Shown: positions 10,721 through 21,027 of the stretch, one piece after another | Layout: every line of letters begins with the position of its first letter | How positions within the stretch are numbered: the stretch's first letter is position 1 | NCBI GenBank assembly: GCA_024734495.1 | Contig: JALMQS010000187.1 | Span: 15,519,173 to 15,583,172, forward strand | Direction: 5' to 3' | DNA from: Forficula auricularia | Lineage: Eukaryota > Arthropoda > Insecta > Dermaptera > Forficulidae | Length of the DNA stretch: 64,000 nt | Made by a program: the position numbers and the translations under genes | Notes under the pieces: generated by a model | Told to the model about the DNA's origin: nothing | Databases searched by the model: none | Seen by the model: only the letters and a program-made list of their open reading frames with translations

Positions 10721-10836
10721 AAGAGAAACAAAGAGGTTGTCCTCTCCTTGATGCATGAATTATTGAATTGATATATGAAATATGAATGAATTATGAATCA
10801 ACAACTCTGCTACTCTCGGCAAAATAAAAACTTTTC
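10721..10836 (+). mobile_element. Fold-back element copy, shortened
   Basis: Starts AAGAGAAACAAAGAGGTTGTC and ends GGCAAAATAAAAACTTTTCA, the two termini of the fold-back family, but lacks most of the hairpin centre. A direct repeat CAATTTATA abuts both ends. It sits just inside the intron after exon 3. Confidence 0.7.
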
Positions 10837-11274
10837 AATTTATAATTTCTTTAATAACTTAATCTGTTATTCCTAACAATTCAATAAATAGTTATTTATC
10901 CTTAAATTAAAACAACTCGCGTTTTCCCTTTCAGGTATAATAGCAAGTCAGAAAGTTAAGCTCTAAACACAATATACAAAGAACTGTATTATTGAAAATC
11001 ATTCTCCAATCAGTTTTTTTCTTTTCTTTAATAACGGATGGATAGGAAATTGATCATGACTATCTAAGCTGAGTCACTCACAACTTATACATAGACAGGA
11101 ATTATTTAACTGATTTATAGTGGTGTTTCACAAAGTGGAAATAAAATTAAAAAAATTAAAAAATCTTTTAAATTATAATTGAATGTAATGGAATGCAGCC
11201 CAGAGGTAGTGAGGAAAGAAAAAAATTAACACATATCAAATAAGGTGTAATTTATTGGAATCCTTCCTCCTTTC

Positions 11275-11327
11275 CTTTCAAACCGATGTTTCGGAGGATT
11301 TTTCCCTCCTTCTTCAGGGTTTCAAAG
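11275..11327 (-). ncRNA. Hammerhead-ribozyme-like motif
   Basis: Minus strand: CTGAAGA (11311-11317), one extra A, stem GGAGG...CCTCC, then GAAAC and ATC as the candidate cleavage triplet. Stem I would pair CTTTGAAACC upstream with GGTTTGAAAG downstream (nine of ten positions). Stem III is minimal, as known for retroelement hammerheads. The extra base between the core and stem II departs from the consensus. Activity is not shown. Confidence 0.5.
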
Positions 11328-11461
11328 GGTCAATGAATGAAACACACTCACTACCTCTGGGCTGCCTTCCATTACATTCAATTAAAGTTTCTACCAGTCA
11401 GTCTCTCTCCAGAGAAAATTTCGTTGCAAAAAACTTTTAAATTACTTTGGAGATTTTTTAT

Positions 11462-11540
11462 TTATCTCTATACATATAACTGTTTTTTGTTAAACCTCCT
11501 GATGAAGGGTTCATAGCCCGAAATATGTATAGAGATAAAT
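11462..11540 (+). ncRNA. Hammerhead-ribozyme-like motif with long stem I
   Basis: CTGATGA (11499-11505), an extra A, stem GGGT...GCCC, GAAA (11520-11523) and a candidate cleavage triplet GTA. The flanks form a perfect inverted repeat, TTTATCTCTATACATAT upstream and its complement immediately after GAAA, which would be a long stem I with an internal loop of about 20 nt. Hammerhead-like only; activity unknown. Confidence 0.45.
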
Positions 11541-11870
11541 TAAAAAATCCCCAAAATAATTTAAAAGATTTTTTAATTTTTTTAATTTTATTTCCACTTT
11601 GTGAAACACCGCTATAATCCGTTAAATAATTCCTGTGTTTAATATGTTTCACTATAAACCAACACCGCTTTCCCTAAACTTAACTTATACATAGTTTTAT
11701 TAAAATGAATATATATATACTAAAACATTAGGTAGAATTAAAAAAAAATAATTAATAACACTTAAACTTTCTGATAGTTTTTTTTTATATATTTTGATTG
11801 TTTTAAAGGTAATCTGATCAAATTTTTTATTTGTTTGATGTCTTGTGTCTTTTCACTTGGAAAACACTAA

Positions 11871-12064
11871 GGGCCAGTTGTATGTCGGTTGGTAAAGTCT
11901 TTGTAAAAGTCGAGAAAGGGTAAAACCTTAGAATCCACTTTGTGCTCGGTGGGTTGGCCAATCAGATGAAAGCTCGTGTCATCTAATTGGCCATCCGGCA
12001 CAAGGTGAATTCTAATGTTTTACCTTTTGTCAACTTACTTTACCAACCTACATACAACTGCCCC
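11871..12064. mobile_element. Harbinger-like MITE, copy 1
   Basis: A 194-bp palindromic element starting GGGCCAGTTGTATGTCGG and ending CATACAACTGCCCC, flanked by TAA on both sides (11868-11870 and 12065-12067). The 3-bp TAA target is typical of PIF/Harbinger. A second copy lies at 40636-40832. Central arms contain GGCCAATCAGATGA and its complement. Confidence 0.85.
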
Positions 12065-12297
12065 TAAGTTACCAAACTAACAGGCCAGTAGTCAGAAGTT
12101 TTTTTTTCTAGACTGTTTTTTTCCTTATCAATATTTAAAAGAAAAAAAATTAAGAATAATTAAAAAAATATATATATACTAAAAAAGTTAACTCTCATAT
12201 CTCCTTGCAAGCTATTCCAATAAATAAAATACCTTTAATACCTACGAGTAAAAAAAAATATTTATTTGCTAATTCAAATTTGTTTTTTTTGTTTTAG

Positions 12298-12448
12298 GTT
12301 ACTTTACTGTTGTCCGAATCCTGAAAGAGAAGCTTATTTTCCATATATTTCCTCTTTAAGACCACCTCCTGGAGCTAGCCCGATTTCTCCTCAAGGAATG
12401 GTTCAAGTTTGTAGCAGCTGTTATAAGACAATTCCTCAAAAACATCAA
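12298..12448 (+). CDS. Coding exon 4: module B, second CxxC pair
   Basis: The acceptor is TTTGTTTTAG|G and the donor CATCAA|GTACGT. It enters completing a split Arg codon and leaves in phase 0. It encodes residues 210-259, starting [20 protein letters not shown]. The AYFPYISSL segment matches the F-P-x-L segment of the other modules. [17 protein letters not shown] carries the second CxxC (Cys247, Cys250), 47 residues after FVCYTC. This module lacks the Q-W tail seen in A, C and D, because the exon ends early and is followed by a long linker exon. Confidence 0.9.
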
Positions 12449-12747
12449 GTACGTTCCAGTTGATTCTTCTATCATGTATTATGCTTGAAAAATACTGTGA
12501 ATTATCCACCTATCTAATTATTAGTAATATGAAAAAAGGTCAAGTTTTATCTACAGAGTGATTCACACCACTCTTGCCATTTTATTTTCTTATAAGGACG
12601 TGATTGGAAGAGGGCGAAAAAATTTAATTACCAAAGCTTAGTTGAACTATCTTTTATGGACATTTTCGATTTCTGAAACAAAGGCAAAATATGGACTCAA
12701 CTTTAAAACTTCAACTAGGGTTATGCGTCATGGAGTAACGTTTAAAA

Positions 12748-14141
12748 CAGTGGTTCTCAACCTTTTGTAGAGCGCGGAACCCTAGAGCAGTGGTTCTTAA
12801 CCTATGGGTCGCGACCCAAAATTGGGTCGCAAAGCATATTTTTTGGGTCGCGCAGTGTCGTTAATTAAATATTTTACTTATTATTACAAGTTGAAAAATA
12901 TATTTTGGTTATTCAAAACTATAAAAAATGAAAATATGAAAAACACGCTATTTTTCATCATTAAATTAAATTTTTCTTAGATCGAAAAATACCTTTGGTT
13001 ATCTTAATTGTTACAAAATAATATTATATGTGAGTTAAACAAAGTCATCATTGAAAATTAAAGAAAATTTCTCAAATATCGTCTAAAAAAAGGTAATTTT
13101 TTATGGGGGGGGGGGGGGTCGCGATATGGACATATTTCTCAAATTTGGGTCGCAGCTTAAAAAGGTTAAGAACCACTGCCCTAGAGCACTTATATTTATT
13201 TCTGGGGAATCCCATAGGACTAAAATATGAGATATTTAATTTTTCATCAAAATATCAACATCATGCTACCTTTATAGCTTCCAAATATAACATACCGCCG
13301 GTGATGACGGTGTTGCCACATTTTAAAAATTTGCTAAATTTTGGGGAAATTGGGTACAAAAAAACGTGCATTTTTAATTACAATACCTAGCATTTTTATT
13401 TTCATGAATAATATTATTATTAAATTTTTTTGGTAATGTCATTGGGATACCCATATCGTTGGCTTAGAGTGTAAACCTGCTAAATCCATTTTTTATCATA
13501 TATGACATATTAATACCGTTCGAAAGAAAAAGAGATGCAGCATCGTCCAAGTAAAACTGCTTCTTAAAATTACGATCATAAGTTGTAGAAAAAAATGTGA
13601 AAAATAATTTTTTCCATAACAACATTATTACATTTTGTTTGTTTTTTCTCTGCCCTGTAAAATTTCTATGTTGTGAATTAGCAGGTTTACACCCAATCTT
13701 CAATATTCAATATTCAATGTATAGTCATAAATAAAATTCTCATCTATTTGAAAAGCAATATTATTTCAAAAATCATTAATAACCAAATAATAATAAAACA
13801 ATTTAAATGATGTTTTCATTTTATTACTAATGAAACGTAATCGTTGTATTAGTATTATAAGAAAGTTAAGGAAATTTAGAGCAACAAAAGTTATACACTG
13901 AGACAATAATACTGTTGTTCATCGTATTCTTAAGTATCAATGGTTTTATTTGACTATAAGGTAATACTTAGACTCGAAATTTAGTAATTTTTCTTTACAT
14001 GACAGATTTTTTGAGGGGTGACACTACCAACTACAATTTTGTTTTTCAATTTTTTCTTTTATTGACCTCTAGGCGCGGGGAACCCCAAACCTCCTTTTGT
14101 GAAATCTTGGGGTTCCGCGGAACCCAGGTTGAGAATCACTG
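12748..14141. mobile_element. hAT-like element, middle level of nest
   Basis: Ends are CAGTGGTTCTCAACC and GGTTGAGAATCACTG with an exact 8-bp duplication GTTTAAAA (12740-12747 and 14142-14149). Subterminal blocks GCGCGGAACCC / GGGTTCCGCGG are also inverted. It is about 1.0 kb after removing the nested element; no intact transposase is seen. Confidence 0.92.
12788..13178. mobile_element. hAT-like MITE, inner level of nest
   Basis: Ends are CAGTGGTTCTTAACC and GGTTAAGAACCACTG, with an exact 8-bp duplication CCCTAGAG (12780-12787 and 13179-13186). It is 391 bp long. Subterminal GGGTCGCGACCC-type palindromes and a G-run at 13105-13118 are present. It is the youngest of the three insertions here. 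Confidence 0.95.
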
Positions 14142-14496
14142 GTTTAAAAGATCTTTTAAATAGAAACAAATTTTATGGCAGAAAAAAATTATACTTGCCA
14201 TTTTTCACTAAAAAATTGGCTTCTGATTTTTTCCGGAAATCGAAAATTTCAATAAAAGTTAGTTCAACTCAACTTTGGTAATTCACTTTAATTCGACATC
14301 TTCGAATCATATCCTGAAAGAAAAAAGGGGTGGTCCCGGTGGTCTGAATCACTCTGTATATTGAATTTGCTACCATTTTCTCATGTATCAAATAGCTTGT
14401 CTATTTTAGGAATTCTTTATAGCTGTAGTTGTATTAATTTATGAGGGCTAAAATAAGAGACAAGCAGATTTTATTTCTTTCTTTTTTATTTATGAA

Positions 14497-14554
14497 CTCC
14501 TGCTAACGTTTCGGCTATTGGTTGTAGCCATCTTAAGAGCGGGAATTTGTCAAT
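14497..14554 (-). ncRNA. Degenerate hammerhead-like motif
   Basis: Minus strand: CTTAAGA in place of CTGANGA, then T, stem GGCT...AGCC, GAAAC and GTT, followed by AGCAGGAG. The core is mutated while the 3' stem I strand is intact; the sister copy at 15236-15285 shows the opposite pattern. Probably inactive. Confidence 0.35.
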
Positions 14555-14712
14555 ATTTATATAAAAAAATTTTTTTTGGATACTCCAGTCATCAGATAAA
14601 ACTATATATGTATTGTACATATAAAAGATGTAATGTCTTTTGGCCTTTTGGCAAACACCCTGTATATAGTTTTGTATATATCATATGTATATTTCTTGTA
14701 TATAGTTTTATC

Positions 14713-14853
14713 CGAGAGGTGAACCGCGATTGGAATTACGTGTACACCGTCTTTGGAATTACTTTGGAATTCATTATTGTCATCTATTCTCTTCTACTTG
14801 AAAATGGAAGTGGAAGTAGGTGTACACGATATTAGGTCGCGGTTCACCCCTCG
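14713..14853. mobile_element. CGAGG hAT-like MITE, copy 1
   Basis: Ends are CGAGAGGTGAACCGCG and CGCGGTTCACCCCTCG. Flanks GTTTTATC and GTTTTTTC form an 8-bp duplication with one mismatch. A duplicate lies 239 bp downstream. Confidence 0.85.
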
Positions 14854-14951
14854 GTTTTTTCTGAAGACATTACATCTTTTGGCCTTTTGGCGAACACCCT
14901 GTATATAGTTTTGTATATATCATATGTATATTTCTTGTATATAGTTTTATC

Positions 14952-15092
14952 CGAGAGGTGAACCGCGATTGGAATTACGTGTACACCGTCTTTGGAATTA
15001 CTTTGGAATTCATTATTGTCATCTATTCTCTTCTACTTGAAAATGGAAGTGGAAGTAGGTGTACACGATATTAGGTCGCGGTTCACCCCTCG
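14952..15092. mobile_element. CGAGG hAT-like MITE, copy 2
   Basis: Tandem duplicate of the copy at 14713-14853 with the same flanks; it arose by duplication of the 239-bp unit and not by independent insertion. Confidence 0.85.
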
Positions 15093-15235
15093 GTTTTTTC
15101 TGAAGACATTACATCTTTTGGCCTTTTGGCGAACACCCTGTATATAGTTTTGTATATATCATATGTATATTTCTTGTATATAGTTTTATCTGGTGACTGG
15201 TGTATCCAAATTTTTTTATATATAAATATTGACAA

Positions 15236-15285
15236 ATTCCTGCTCTGATGATGGCTGCAACCAATAGCCGAAACCTTGGTGGGAG
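15236..15285 (+). ncRNA. Hammerhead-ribozyme-like motif
   Basis: CTGATGA (15245-15251), an extra T, stem GGCT...AGCC and GAAA (15270-15273). The upstream strand TTCCTGCT would pair with AGCAGGA as preserved in the sister copy at 14497-14554. In this copy the 3' side reads CCTTGGTGGGAG, so stem I and the cleavage site are damaged. Confidence 0.4.
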
Positions 15286-15398
15286 TTCATAAATAAAAAA
15301 CTAATAACTGCACGTCTCTTATTTTAACCCCTTCATAAATAGCTTGTTATCAAATAATATATATGTTTTTAATATATTGTTCTTAATTTATATTTTAG

Positions 15399-15759
15399 TC
15401 ATTTGGTGGTGAAAATAATGGAAATCATCTGCATCCACCCCGTCCGTCAAGTAGCGGTGATAGAAGTGCTACTTCAACTTCAAATAGCTTTGCTGCTACC
15501 CCTACTACAGATATTCGATTTAAACCTTACGACTTGAAAGGATCTCGATCTGGCGCAGGAAGTGGGGGAGCTGGCAGTGGAGGCGGAAGTGGCGGAGCCG
15601 GAAGTGGAGGAAGTTCGCATAGACAACCTTCACGATCTCCTCTGGAAAATGGAAATTCTCTGCTCTCTAGAGGTGGACCTTCACCTGGAGTAGCTGCACC
15701 TCCAGGACAACAATATTGTCAATTATCTCAACAAAACTTTCGTTGCTATATATGCGCAG
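15399..15759 (+). CDS. Coding exon 5: Gly/Ser linker and start of module C
   Basis: The acceptor is TTATATTTTAG|TCA and the donor GCGCAG|GTACAT. Phase 0 in, phase 1 out. It encodes residues 260-379. The first half is Ser/Thr/Pro-rich (PRPSSSGDRSATS). It is followed by about 30 residues of almost pure Gly, Ser and Ala (GAGSGGAGSGGGSGG), a flexible linker. It ends QNFRCYICA, the first CxxC of module C (Cys375, Cys378). The linker separates modules A-B from C-E, suggesting two clusters. The local DNA is GGAGG-rich, so this stretch may expand or contract between individuals. Confidence 0.9.
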
Positions 15760-15839
15760 GTACATTAAACATTTTACATTTCTGCTATTCTAAGGTACAC
15801 TAATTATAGACATCTTAATATAAATAAAAAGAGAAGGTG

Positions 15840-16380
15840 ATATTTCATCATTCATTCATTCATCTATCTATACACAGCCTAAACCGCTTGACCTAGAAAG
15901 CTGAAATTTGGAGTAAATATTCTTTCAATGATTTATGGGTGTGCTAAGAAAGGAGTTTTTGAAATTCGAACCCTAAAGGGGAAAGGGCCCCAAAATGTGT
16001 TTTTAGAGTTTTTCAAGATCTCTTAAACCAGAAAAGATATTGATATGGATTTAGTTTAGAAAGGTGAAGCATTGAAATACAAAAAAACATATTTGAGTAT
16101 TCAGCTCTATTTGTTCCCGAAAGGGAGATAAAGTCATTTTGGGGTAAATTTTTGAGATATTTAAAGTGCTCTATCTCCTCGAGTTTTTAAGTTTTAGCAT
16201 TCAAATTTGGTGCTATGCTTCAAAGGGCCCGGGGGGGGGGGTGAAATGGGTGGGAAGGGTGCGTAGTGAGGTCCAGGGTGGGTGTGGAATGGGATTGGGA
16301 TTCGGGGGTGGGGTGCAGGGGGCCAGGGGTGGGGGTGCGTAGTGGGGTGGGGGGCTTCTCAGCTAGTTATAGTAATAAAA
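15840..16380. repeat. Dispersed repeat with CCTAAACCG motif and G-rich end
   Basis: Begins with TTCATTCATTCATCTATC repeats and CAGCCTAAACCGCTTGACC...GAAATTTGG. Similar phrases occur in many insect Helitron-like and other non-autonomous repeats. It ends in about 160 bp of G-rich sequence and CTAGTTATAGTAATAAA, like the block at 8040-8300. The class is not established. Confidence 0.45.
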
Positions 16381-16713
16381 ACCTTTATTTTATATGATGC
16401 TTCCTATTCTTTTATTTAAATAATAGTCATCAAATTTTAGTGAGTAGATTTTCTAAATCTAGTTTAAACTGACAATCTTCTAAATCAATATTTACTGACT
16501 TCAAAAGCTGTTCTATTATAATTATAGTAGATTAATATAAATACATTTGCTTATCTGCCCCTGAAAATAATAAAACAATAAATATTTCAAAAAGAAAAAA
16601 AAGAAGAAAACTATGACTCATTCAATAAATATTACTTCCGTTAAAATTATTACTTTAAAATAGGTATACATCTATTCTTTAATCGCTTTTTCTATGTATA
16701 AGTTGAAAATCAA

Positions 16714-17577
16714 GCGATTAAAGAATTCAAAGACAAAATTGATACAGGTATCGAAATCCAAGGTCAAAAGATCGCTATGTTAAGATTTGCCGATGACATT
16801 GCTCTTCTAGGAAGCAATAAAAAAGAATTAGAGGACGCCCTGAATGGAATTAACCATATCCTAATAGAAGAAATCAAAATGAAAATAAACAAGAATAAAA
16901 CCAAGGTCCTAGTATGTACAAAATAAGAGCAAACGAGACAGGAATGCATCAAAATTAACCAAGAAAACCTAGAAGGAGTTAAGGAATTCCGCTACCTAGG
17001 AAGTAAAATAACATGGGATGGGAGGAGCGAAAACGAAATTAAATCAAGAATTGCACAATCAAAAATGGGGTTTAATTCAAAACAAAAACTACTATGCTCC
17101 TCCTCAATCAGCTTAGAAAACAGGAAGTTGCTATTGAAGACATATGTATGGAGCATAGCCATGTACGGGTGTGAAACCTGGACAATTAGAAAAGCGGAGA
17201 GAAAGAGATTAGAGGCTTTCGAAATGTGGTGCTACAGAAGAATGATGAATATCAAATGGATGGATAAAATTACAAATGAAGAAGTTCTTGGAAGAATCGG
17301 AGAAAGAAGAACCTTGTGGAAGAGTCTGAAGAAGAGAAGAGGTCAGATGATGGGGCACACACTAAGGCATGGAGGACTGCTTAGGGATATCTTGGAGGGG
17401 GAGGTGGGAAAGAAAAGGGGAAGACCCAGATTAGAATATTTCAACCAAATAATTGGGGATATGGGATGCCAGACATTTAGAGAGGTCAAACAGCTGGCGG
17501 GGGACAGAGTCGAGTGGCGACGGATTGTTGCATCAAACCAGTCTTAGGACTGTATACTCAATGATGATGATGATGAT
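16714..17577 (+). pseudogene. LINE reverse transcriptase, 3' end, one stop codon
   Basis: From GCG at 16714 one frame runs to 17547 with a single TAA at 16924-16926. It contains MLRFADDIALLG, the reverse-transcriptase catalytic box (the usual YADD as FADD), then FRYLGSKIT, and after the stop YGCETWTIRKAERKRLEAFEMWCYRRM and GRPRLEYFNQI, typical of the C-terminal region of non-LTR retrotransposons. The 5' end is truncated inside palm. The 3' end finishes with (GAT)n at 17562-17577, probably the element's microsatellite tail. Two short 3' ends of the same family lie at 61600-61770. The remnant cannot make an active enzyme. Confidence 0.85.
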
Positions 17578-18235
17578 ACATCTATTTTTTTTTATAATCT
17601 ATCTAGTTCAATAATGAATGTTGTTGTTTTTTTTTTATAAATGGAAAGTAATTGGAATTTTATTTTAAGTGCACAAGCTGTCTGTCTATTTCTTAGGGAG
17701 CACATTTCTGGTCTGATTCTCGATAATTTGATAATTCAATATTTTTTCAGTTTATTCCACACTTTTATTGTTGATAGAATGATTTTTACTTCCAGGATAG
17801 AAAATTTAAACCAATTTTGTATTTACTTTAAGAATAATAGCTTAAACAAAAAAAAAGATTTAATATTCATTTCTTATTTTAAGATTTAAGAAATACTGGA
17901 AAATTTTCCAATTCAAATTACAGTATAGCCCTGTTAATTCCAACCTCTATGCAATTCAAGTTGGTCTGAGCGATCTTGCTGATAAAAAACTCTTTTTTTA
18001 AAAAAACCTGAACTATTTCTTTAAAATTAAAATTTCTGTTTCTTTTCAATTTGGCAATGTTAGCTCATATCTAAGATAAGTAGACATTGTATACCTTAAA
18101 CTTTTATTGTAGGCATTAATTATTGATTACCCTTTTCTTTATTTCCTTGTAATTCGATGTTAGTTAGAATTATGGCGGTCTACTGTATTTTTTTTTCTGA
18201 AATATTTATATTTTTTAAGACAGATTTGCGATGAC
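17578..18235. other. AT-rich intron sequence
   Basis: No gene, repeat boundary or RNA recognised. The long open stretch at 17641-17889 is AT-driven and has no coding character. Confidence 0.5.
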
Positions 18236-18666
18236 CAGTGCAGGATTTACTTATAAGCTATACAAGCTATAGCTTAGCCCCCCCAAAAATTTTTCCCAAG
18301 TGAGCAATTGTCATATATACTTAAATATACTGCATCATTATTTGTCCCATTTTAGTTTATAATGAATTATATTATTCCTTAATTCTTTTAACATATTTCA
18401 AGAGATTAAATAATAAGCCTTTGTAAATAGTGCCTTTTAAAAGAACTTTTGTTTCTTTTTACCAGAGTTTGCATTTTTAAGTTTGTTATTAAAAATGATT
18501 TTAAGTTAAAGATTTATTATTTCACTATCTATAGGTATACTTCTTAATTGTATTTCAGTTTAACCCTCTATCATATTTGGCAATGACATATAATATCTGG
18601 ACTTATAAAGGGCCCCATATCTCAAATAGCTTAGGACCTTATCTAAATAGTCTAAATACGGCCCTG
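18236..18666. mobile_element. hAT-like MITE (CAGGGCCG type)
   Basis: A 431-bp element starting CAGTGCAGGATTTACTTATA and ending with the complement of CAGGGCCGTATTTA. Subterminal GCCCCCC and GGGCCCC blocks are present. Flanks GCGATGAC and GTGATGTT agree at six of eight positions, so it is an older insertion. Confidence 0.75.
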
Positions 18667-18674
18667 GTGATGTT

Positions 18675-19234
18675 TCTTTCAAAATATGAAGAATTAGTAA
18701 TGAATTGAGGGGTTGTAATAACATGCCACATGATTTTTAATAAAACGTTTTTTTTTTTTTTGTAAAAATATACTTCATTCTTTGCATTTTATCCAACCAT
18801 GCTATAAATCCAAGAAAAGCACACATTAAAATAGTTGCTACCAAAAATCTGTAGAATTTAATTGTACTTATAGATTTTGTTAAAACTTAAACCCTCTTAT
18901 TTTAGGTCTATCAGTTTTGTGGCTTATCATGTTATTGCAATAAGCCCTTGAATTGAAATTTGTTATTAAACGTTTCCGCCTCTTTGGTGAAAATTTAAAC
19001 TACAATATCATTTCTTAAAAAAATAAAAAAATAATTTAATTTACTAAGTTGAATCTGTCATTTCAAAAACCAGCTAAGTCAAGATTTTTCCAAAGATGTT
19101 TCTTTTGTCACGAACACTTTCTTAAAGGTAAACCCATAATCTGAGTAAAAACCATGCACGTCAGTACATTCCTTCCTCTTCAAACAGTACCCCTGAAGTC
19201 GTGATTCATTGCTTAAACGACACAAGTCAGTGAC
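18675..19234. other. AT-rich intron sequence
   Basis: Nothing recognisable apart from homopolymer T and A runs. Confidence 0.5.
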
Positions 19235-19238
19235 TTAA

Positions 19239-20466
19239 GGTAGTTGTTTCACCATATTAGTCCAAGAGCTGGTGACACATTTTTGAGTACGGATTTGACC
19301 CAACTAGAAATAATGCGTAATAGTACCGTCTATGATAGTTGTACAAGGAATGGCCAGTCTGGCTGGCCTAAGCAGGTGGACCAGGTACTGCGCATGGTGT
19401 GAGTGCGGTAAAAAATACATATGTGTTAAAAAATATTTTTGACCCACAATGAAATTATAAAAATTATAATTTATAGTCAATTATAAACATAATATATTCA
19501 CTCCAGACCATTTGAGTGGTGAGACGTGGAACCAGACCACCCCAAAGTGTATTTTTATAACATGCAAAAAAATAGCATCTAATTTCATTGTGGGTCAAAA
19601 ATATTTTTTAACACATTTGTATTTTTTACCGCACTCACACCATGCGCAGTACCTGGTCCACCTGCTTAGACCAGCCAGACTGGCCATTCCTTGTACAACT
19701 ATCATAGACGGTACTATTACGCATTATTTCTAGTTGGGTCAAATCCGTACTCAAAAATGTGTCACGAGCTCTTGGACTATATGGGTTTTCTTAGGATTTT
19801 TTTGAAATTTAGAAAGATTATTATTTAAATACTTCTGCATCGATTGGTGTAAAAACGAAATTTATGAACAATATAGTTCCGGAGATATTAAATTCCAAAG
19901 ATAGAGTTTTTTAGACTCTTATACATTGCACTATATCGGAAACTTTACATACATATTTAATTATAATTAAGAAACTCTTCTTACCATTGTCAAAAAAAAC
20001 TAAGCCAACATTAAACAATAACTAATACATTTTTTAAGGAAATTTTAATTCATAGTTACAACACAGTTTCTGAGATAATAATGAATAAATAATAAAAAAT
20101 TTACACTAAAAACAAGCTGTCATCAACAACCCATATTTAACCTAAAAAGTGGGTTAACTTTAGTAATGTTTTTGACGTTTTTTCGCTTTAGCCATTGTCG
20201 AAACAGCTTTCAATCGCTTATTAAGAACTTTTTGTTTTATAAATCTCCCTTTATTATGTATTTTATCTAAAATTTCTTTGATAAAATATATACAAGCTCG
20301 AACAGTATTGCCAGATTTGTCAAACGAGCACGGGATTGGCTAGTAGTGATACATTAACAGCAAAAAGTTTTGAGCTTATGAATTATGAATCCTTATTATC
20401 TGTTCTACGATTCTCGTATATACTCTAGCATTAACTTTTTGCTAGTATTGTCGCGAAACAACTACC
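19239..20466. mobile_element. TTAA-flanked element (family 1), copy 1, interrupted
   Basis: Lies between TTAA at 19235-19238 and 20467-20470. It begins GGTAGTTGTTTCACCATAT and ends GTCGCGAAACAACTACC. Copies at 24195-24910 and 37585-38290 are about 710 bp. This one is 1228 bp because a palindrome (19258-19779) inserted near its left end. No ORF. Confidence 0.9.
19258..19779. mobile_element. Palindromic MITE with dated empty site
   Basis: A 522-bp element with ends TAGTCCAAGAGCT / AGCTCTTGGACTA and inverted arms of about 220 bp. It splits the host repeat between CCATAT and TATGGG; the uninterrupted copy at 37585 reads CCATATGGG. This defines the insertion exactly, with a 3-bp TAT duplication. 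No ORF. Confidence 0.9.
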
Positions 20467-20584
20467 TTAAGTTTGATTCCTGAAAAGTTCTGATTGTGTG
20501 ACTTATGTGGTATTTGAAATGACCGATTCAATTAAGATTTTTAAAACTATTTACTGACATATTAATTACTTTTTTTTATGTTAG

Positions 20585-20804
20585 GCCTATTTTCCCGAGA
20601 TCACATGGAATGGTTATCTACAAGTCCTGAAGGAATGAACAGTCATGCTATGCATTTTCCTTGCTTGCGTCAAGTGGCACGAACAAGTGAAAACTCCTGT
20701 ATGGACTCTCATGGTCGTGTATTAGCATGCTCGCGCTGTGTTAATCATATGGCACAACAATGGGAGACTATGGAACTGGAGCGTGTTCCTCTTGAAAGAC
20801 GAAG
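20585..20804 (+). CDS. Coding exon 6: module C
   Basis: The acceptor is TTTTATGTTAG|GC and the donor GACGAAG|GTAAAA. Phase 1 in, phase 2 out. It encodes residues 381-452 with split codons at each end. It starts [10 protein letters not shown] right after CYICAG, has MHFPCLRQV as the F-P-x-L segment, and [19 protein letters not shown] as the second CxxC (Cys428, Cys431) with the Q-W tail. RVPLERRSY, completed by the next exon, matches the P-x-E-x-R-x-Y tail. Two further cysteines (C406, C418) are not shared by other modules. Confidence 0.92.
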
Positions 20805-21027
20805 GTAAAATTATTCACAGACAAAACTTTTTTGATTTCTTTATGACAGTTTGAAATTATTCATATTTTAAAAATTTCATTTTTTATTTTATTTCACCAA
20901 TATGCTTGTAATTGTACAGGAAAAAATTGTTCCTTTTTTTAATATCTCACAAACGGATAAAACTAGTACTACTACATTATTTTTTTTTTTTTTTGTAATG
21001 GAATTGATTCAAGAAGAAGTTGCACCA

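Larger units (their letters stand above)
11095..11681. mobile_element. Palindromic element with two hammerhead-like motifs (HHL-1)
   Basis: Flanked by an exact 13-bp direct repeat AACTTATACATAG (11082-11094 and 11682-11694). The outer arms (about 11094-11178 and 11560-11645) are inverted copies sharing CACAAAGTGGAAATAAAATT and its complement. An inner inverted pair begins ATTGAATGTAATGGAATG at 11178 and returns at 11347-11383. Hammerhead-like motifs lie at 11275-11327 (minus) and 11462-11540 (plus), both reading toward the nearest end. It contains no ORF of note. It could be a nest of two insertions of related families. Confidence 0.7.
12552..14358. mobile_element. Outer TIR element of a three-level nest
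   Basis: The termini are TACAGAGTGATTCACACC and GGTCTGAATCACTCTGTA, probably with a TA target. Similarity between the arms continues inward only weakly. The hAT element 12748-14141 sits inside, so without it this element is about 400 bp. There is no ORF of its own. Confidence 0.75.
14630..15190. repeat. 239-bp tandem repeat containing a MITE
   Basis: The phrase TTTTGGCCTTTTGGC occurs near 14637, 14876 and 15116, and the whole 239-bp unit between is almost identical in the two full copies. Each unit carries a MITE of the CGAGGGGTGAACCGCG family (14713-14853 and 14952-15092). The duplication therefore post-dates the MITE insertion. Confidence 0.9.
14401..15336. mobile_element. Palindromic element with two hammerhead-like motifs (HHL-2)
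   Basis: Flanked by an exact 11-bp direct repeat AAATAGCTTGT (14390-14400 and 15337-15347). Arms of about 150 bp are inverted copies, sharing for example TAAAATAAGAGAC and GAACTCCTGCTAACG with their complements. The centre holds a 239-bp unit in two-plus tandem copies, each containing one hAT-like MITE. A hammerhead-like motif sits in each arm reading outward. Confidence 0.75.
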
